From NCBI GenBank assembly GCA_025350625.1, contig JANXXL010000116.1, positions 1 to 64,000 of the forward strand: a DNA stretch of 64,000 nucleotides. The letters run 5' to 3'. The position numbers and the translations under genes are program-made. This DNA comes from Bryobacterales bacterium. GTDB lineage: Bacteria > Acidobacteriota > Terriglobia > Bryobacterales > Bryobacteraceae. Shown here piece after piece: positions 60,627 through 64,000 of this stretch (position 1 is its first letter; every line of letters starts with the position of its first letter). Under the pieces are notes generated by a model that saw nothing but the letters and a program-made list of their open reading frames with translations, had not been told where the DNA came from and did not search any database.

Positions 60627-61546
60627 GGATGATTGTTGCGGTCATCATATTGGCTCTGCGACTGATGGCGCAGACGGAACCGGCTTCGGCGAATCTGCCG
60701 GCCCAAGCTATCGGACCCATGGATTTGCTCGCGATCTCGGTTTACGGCGCGCCGGAGCTCACGCGATCCGTGCGGGTGAGCGACGAGGGACAGATCCGCC
60801 TGCCGATGGTGCGCCGGAAGATCGACGTGGGAGGTCGCATGCCGGTCGAAGTGGAGGAGCGGATCGCGGCGGCGCTGATCGAGGAAGACATTCTGGTGGA
60901 TCCTGCGGTTAGCGTTACCATCGCGGAGTATCATAGCCGGCCCATCAGCGTGGCCGGGGCGGTGAAAGCGCCGCTCACGTTTCAGGCAGTGGGCAAAACT
61001 ACGCTGCTCGAAGCCCTGACCCGCGCTCAGGGATTAAGTGAAGATGCGGGTCCGGAGATTCTGTTGACGCGGCCCGCGGCGGGGGGCGTCTCGCTGCCGG
61101 TGGAGCGCATACCTGTAAAGAAATTAATCGATGCCGCGGACCCTTCGTTCAACGTGGCGCTGGCAGGGGGCGAAGAAGTGCGCGTGCCCCAGGCGGGACG
61201 CGTGTTCGTGGCGGGAAACGTCAAGCATCCGGGGGGATTTCGTATTGATAACGGAGGCGAGACTACGGTGCTGAAGGCGATTGCCCTGGCCGAAGGGCTG
61301 GCGCCTTTCGCGACTAAAACCGCCTATATTTTCCGGGCCGGCGGGGAAGCAGGGCGTGCGGAGATCGCGATTGAGTTGGCCAAAATCATGGACCGCAAAG
61401 CGCAGGACGTGGCGCTGGCGGCGAACGACATCCTTTATATACCCGATAACCGCACGCGGCGCACTACCATGAGTGCGATCGAGAAGGCCATTGGTTTCGC
61501 GGCCGGCACTGCTTCGGGCGCTTTGATTTTGGGACTGAATCATTGA
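60623..61546 (+). CDS. Polysaccharide export protein (Wza-like, SLBB domains)
   Basis: 308 codons; IGPMDLLAISVYGAPELTRSVRVSDEGQIRLP; ATGA overlap with NusG-like gene. Confidence 0.9.
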   Translation: MRMIVAVIILALRLMAQTEPASANLPAQAIGPMDLLAISVYGAPELTRSVRVSDEGQIRLPMVRRKIDVGGRMPVEVEERIAAALIEEDILVDPAVSVTIAEYHSRPISVAGAVKAPLTFQAVGKTTLLEALTRAQGLSEDAGPEILLTRPAAGGVSLPVERIPVKKLIDAADPSFNVALAGGEEVRVPQAGRVFVAGNVKHPGGFRIDNGGETTVLKAIALAEGLAPFATKTAYIFRAGGEAGRAEIAIELAKIMDRKAQDVALAANDILYIPDNRTRRTTMSAIEKAIGFAAGTASGALILGLNH

Positions 61547-63738
61547 TGAATCGCAATGAGTCCGAGAGGCTGCCGGTGGTGGCGGATATGCAACGAGGGG
61601 TGTTGCCTTATTATCTGGCGCCTCCTTACCAGGGCGGAGAGGAGGAGGCTGAGGAGACTAAGCTTCCGCTTTCGCAATATCTGTGGATTCTGAAGCGTCA
61701 TCGCTGGCGGATCGGCGGATTTGTGGCAGCTGCGATGCTTGGGACGCTGCTGGTCTCGGCGCGGCTGACGCCGATTTACGAATCGACAGCCACGGTGGAT
61801 ATCGACCGCCAGTCGCCCGCAGGTGTGGTGGGCGAGGAGGCGGCGCGCAGTGCGCTCAACGACGCCGACCAGTTTATGGCGACGCAGATTAAGCTGGTCG
61901 AATCCGACTCAGTACTGCGTCCTGTCGATCAGCGGTTCGAATTGCGCAGGCTGGAGGGGCAGTCGGCGGCGCTGTCACCGCGCGGGGAGGCGGCTCCGGT
62001 GACGCTGAAGCAATTGAAGGTAGCGCGTCCGCCGAACACTTATTTGATGCAGATCGGCTACCGTTCGGCCAATCCGCAGCTGGCGGCCGATGCGGCCAAC
62101 GCCATTACGGAATCTTATCTCGAGCACCGCTATGAGATCCGCTTGCGCAGTTCGGCGGGCGTCGCCAGCTTCATGGAGCGGCAAATCGAAGAGCTGAAGG
62201 CCAAGATGGAGCGGTCGAGTCACGCATTGAACGGGTTTGAGCGGGAGCTCAACGTCATCAACCCGGAAGAGAAGACCAATATCCTGTCGGCGCGGCTGTT
62301 GCAACTCAATACGGAATTCACCAACGCACAAACCGAACGCTTGAAACAGGAGGCGGGGTATCAATCGGTGAGTGGAGGATCGTTTGAAGCGGCGCTGGCG
62401 GCACAGCAGGGCGAGGCGTTGCGGAAACTCGCCGATCATCGCAACGACGCGGCCGAGCACTTTGCGGAGATCCAGTCGCATTATGGTTCGAACCATCCGG
62501 AATATCGTAAGGCGCGAGCGCAGTTGGACCAGGTGGAGGCGTCGATCGCGGCTACGCGGAAGCAAATCGTCGATCGCGTCGAGATCGGCTACCGCGAAGC
62601 GCAACGGCGGGAGGCCATGGTGGGCGACGCGGTGACGGCCGCCAAAGCGGAGTTTGACCGGATGAATGCGAGGTCCTTCGAATACCAGGCGCTGAAGCGC
62701 GAAGCTGACGCGGACAAAAATCTTTACGAGCAACTGGTGCGCAAGATCCGGGAAGCGGGGATTAATGCGGGGTTTCAGAACAGTTCCATCCGCATCGCCG
62801 ACGCCGCGCGGCCGGCGCTGAGGCCGGTATATCCCAATCACATCTTGAATGTTCTCTTGGCGGGTTTGTTGTCGGCGCTCGCGGCGGTGGGGGCGGCGGT
62901 GGTGGGCGACCTGTTGGATAAAACGGTGCGCGATCCCGAGCAGGTGGCGCGCACTCTGCGGACTGAGGTGATCGGCAGTTTGCCGCTGATGAAAGACCGG
63001 CGCGCGGGTGCGCTTGCGGGGCTGAAGGATGGGGGCGGGGGCGGGCGCGATGAGCAGGACTTGTCGGGATTCCGGGAATCCGTGCGCACGCTGCGCAATT
63101 CCATTCTGCTCGGCAACTTCGACTGCCACTACCGTTCGCTGCTGGTGACCAGCGCGGCTCCGGGCGACGGCAAGACCACTACGGCGGCCAACTTGGCTGC
63201 CGCACACTCCGAACAAGGGCAACGCACGCTGCTGATCGACGGCGATCTGCGGCGTCCCAGCGTGCACCGTAATTTCAACCTGCCGGGGGTGGTGGGATTA
63301 TCGAACGCGCTCTTGGGGGAAATCGCCTGGCGCGATGCTCTGATCCAGACGGAAGCGCTGCCACATCTGTTTATTTTGCCGGCGGGGCCGCCGTCGAGGC
63401 GCGCTTCGGATCTGGTGGGGCGGGGGCTGATCGAGTTGCTCAAAGAAGCGTCGTCGGAATATGACCTGGTGATTCTGGACGCTCCGCCGCTACTGGGTTT
63501 TGCCGAGCCCCTGCAAATGGCGACGGCGGTAGATGGAGTAGTGGTGGTGGCGCGCGCGGCGCGCACCAGCCGCAAGGCGGTGGCGAGCGTGCTGGCGACG
63601 CTCACCCGGTTGCGGGCGAAGGTGGTCGGGTTAGTGCTTAACGAAGTGCATAAGGAACTGAGCGACAGCTATTACTATTACGGGCACTATCGTTCCTACT
63701 ATCGCCCGCGGGAAGAAGAGCGAGCCGGGTCTTCATGA
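61546..63738 (+). CDS. Wzc/GumC-like polysaccharide co-polymerase and BY-type tyrosine kinase
   Basis: Wzz-domain N-terminus; Walker A SAAPGDGKTTTAANLAAA, LLIDGDLRRPSVH; C-terminal Tyr cluster SYYYYGHYRSYY. Confidence 0.93.
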   Translation: MNRNESERLPVVADMQRGVLPYYLAPPYQGGEEEAEETKLPLSQYLWILKRHRWRIGGFVAAAMLGTLLVSARLTPIYESTATVDIDRQSPAGVVGEEAARSALNDADQFMATQIKLVESDSVLRPVDQRFELRRLEGQSAALSPRGEAAPVTLKQLKVARPPNTYLMQIGYRSANPQLAADAANAITESYLEHRYEIRLRSSAGVASFMERQIEELKAKMERSSHALNGFERELNVINPEEKTNILSARLLQLNTEFTNAQTERLKQEAGYQSVSGGSFEAALAAQQGEALRKLADHRNDAAEHFAEIQSHYGSNHPEYRKARAQLDQVEASIAATRKQIVDRVEIGYREAQRREAMVGDAVTAAKAEFDRMNARSFEYQALKREADADKNLYEQLVRKIREAGINAGFQNSSIRIADAARPALRPVYPNHILNVLLAGLLSALAAVGAAVVGDLLDKTVRDPEQVARTLRTEVIGSLPLMKDRRAGALAGLKDGGGGGRDEQDLSGFRESVRTLRNSILLGNFDCHYRSLLVTSAAPGDGKTTTAANLAAAHSEQGQRTLLIDGDLRRPSVHRNFNLPGVVGLSNALLGEIAWRDALIQTEALPHLFILPAGPPSRRASDLVGRGLIELLKEASSEYDLVILDAPPLLGFAEPLQMATAVDGVVVVARAARTSRKAVASVLATLTRLRAKVVGLVLNEVHKELSDSYYYYGHYRSYYRPREEERAGSS

Positions 63739-64000
63739 GCGCGGACGCAAACATAGTGTTGGGCGTCCACGACGGGCATAACGCTGCGGTGGCGCTGGTG
63801 CGGAACGGGCGCGTCGAATTCGCACTGCAGGAGGAGCGGATCACTCGTGTGAAGAATCAGGGCGATGTCCCTGCGAACGCCCTGAAGGCAGCGGTGGCCG
63901 GGGGAGCGGGAAGCAACGTGCGCGTGGCGCTGAACGGTCGTTATATGAATTACGGCCAGTGGCGGCGGGAGGACATTCTCGAGGACTATGGCCGCTCTTC
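63735..64000 (+). CDS. Carbamoyltransferase (NodU/CmcH-like), 5' part only
   Basis: MSADANIVLGVHDGHNAAVALVRNGRVEFALQEERITRVKNQGDVP; runs off window. Confidence 0.88.
   Translation, partial: MSADANIVLGVHDGHNAAVALVRNGRVEFALQEERITRVKNQGDVPANALKAAVAGGAGSNVRVALNGRYMNYGQWRREDILEDYGRS

Noticed and set aside
61975-63267. 430-aa minus ORF
   Set aside because: Antisense of the Wzc-like gene.

Overview
A 64-kb, GC-rich bacterial chromosomal window that looks like an Acidobacteriota (Bryobacter/Solibacter-like) genome. That placement is inferred from the Oar-like TonB receptor, Ser/Thr kinase + TolB propeller, ADOP/MacB-like and DUF1684/DUF6152-type families. It is mostly single-copy chromosomal genes: mtgA, cyclophilin, a zinc/metal ABC uptake cluster, two TonB-dependent receptors, biotin carboxylase/BCCP, der, typA, a SoxC/SoxD-like pair, two Ser/Thr kinases, TadE/TadG-like proteins, an S9 peptidase, a CCA-adding-type enzyme, and the start of an exopolysaccharide locus (CpsB-type phosphatase, NusG-like, Wza-like, Wzc-like BY-kinase, carbamoyltransferase). 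Accessory content is small toxin-antitoxin-like islets at 38.2-39.0, 44.5-45.2 and 58.4-60.0 kb. The most notable observations are: (i) a Wzt-like ABC protein with all catalytic motifs degraded and the helical/signature subdomain missing; (ii) an in-frame amber codon that cuts a TadG-like gene just before an apparently conserved C-terminal tail; (iii) two cases of a gene fragment duplicated on the far side of an inserted islet (cytochrome c and cpsB 3' end); (iv) two adjacent TA loci in which the antitoxin is intact but the toxin is broken; (v) an outer-membrane barrel + SBP + permease metal-uptake cluster with no ATPase. No CRISPR array, rRNA or IS transposase was recognised, and no tRNA could be supported by eye.
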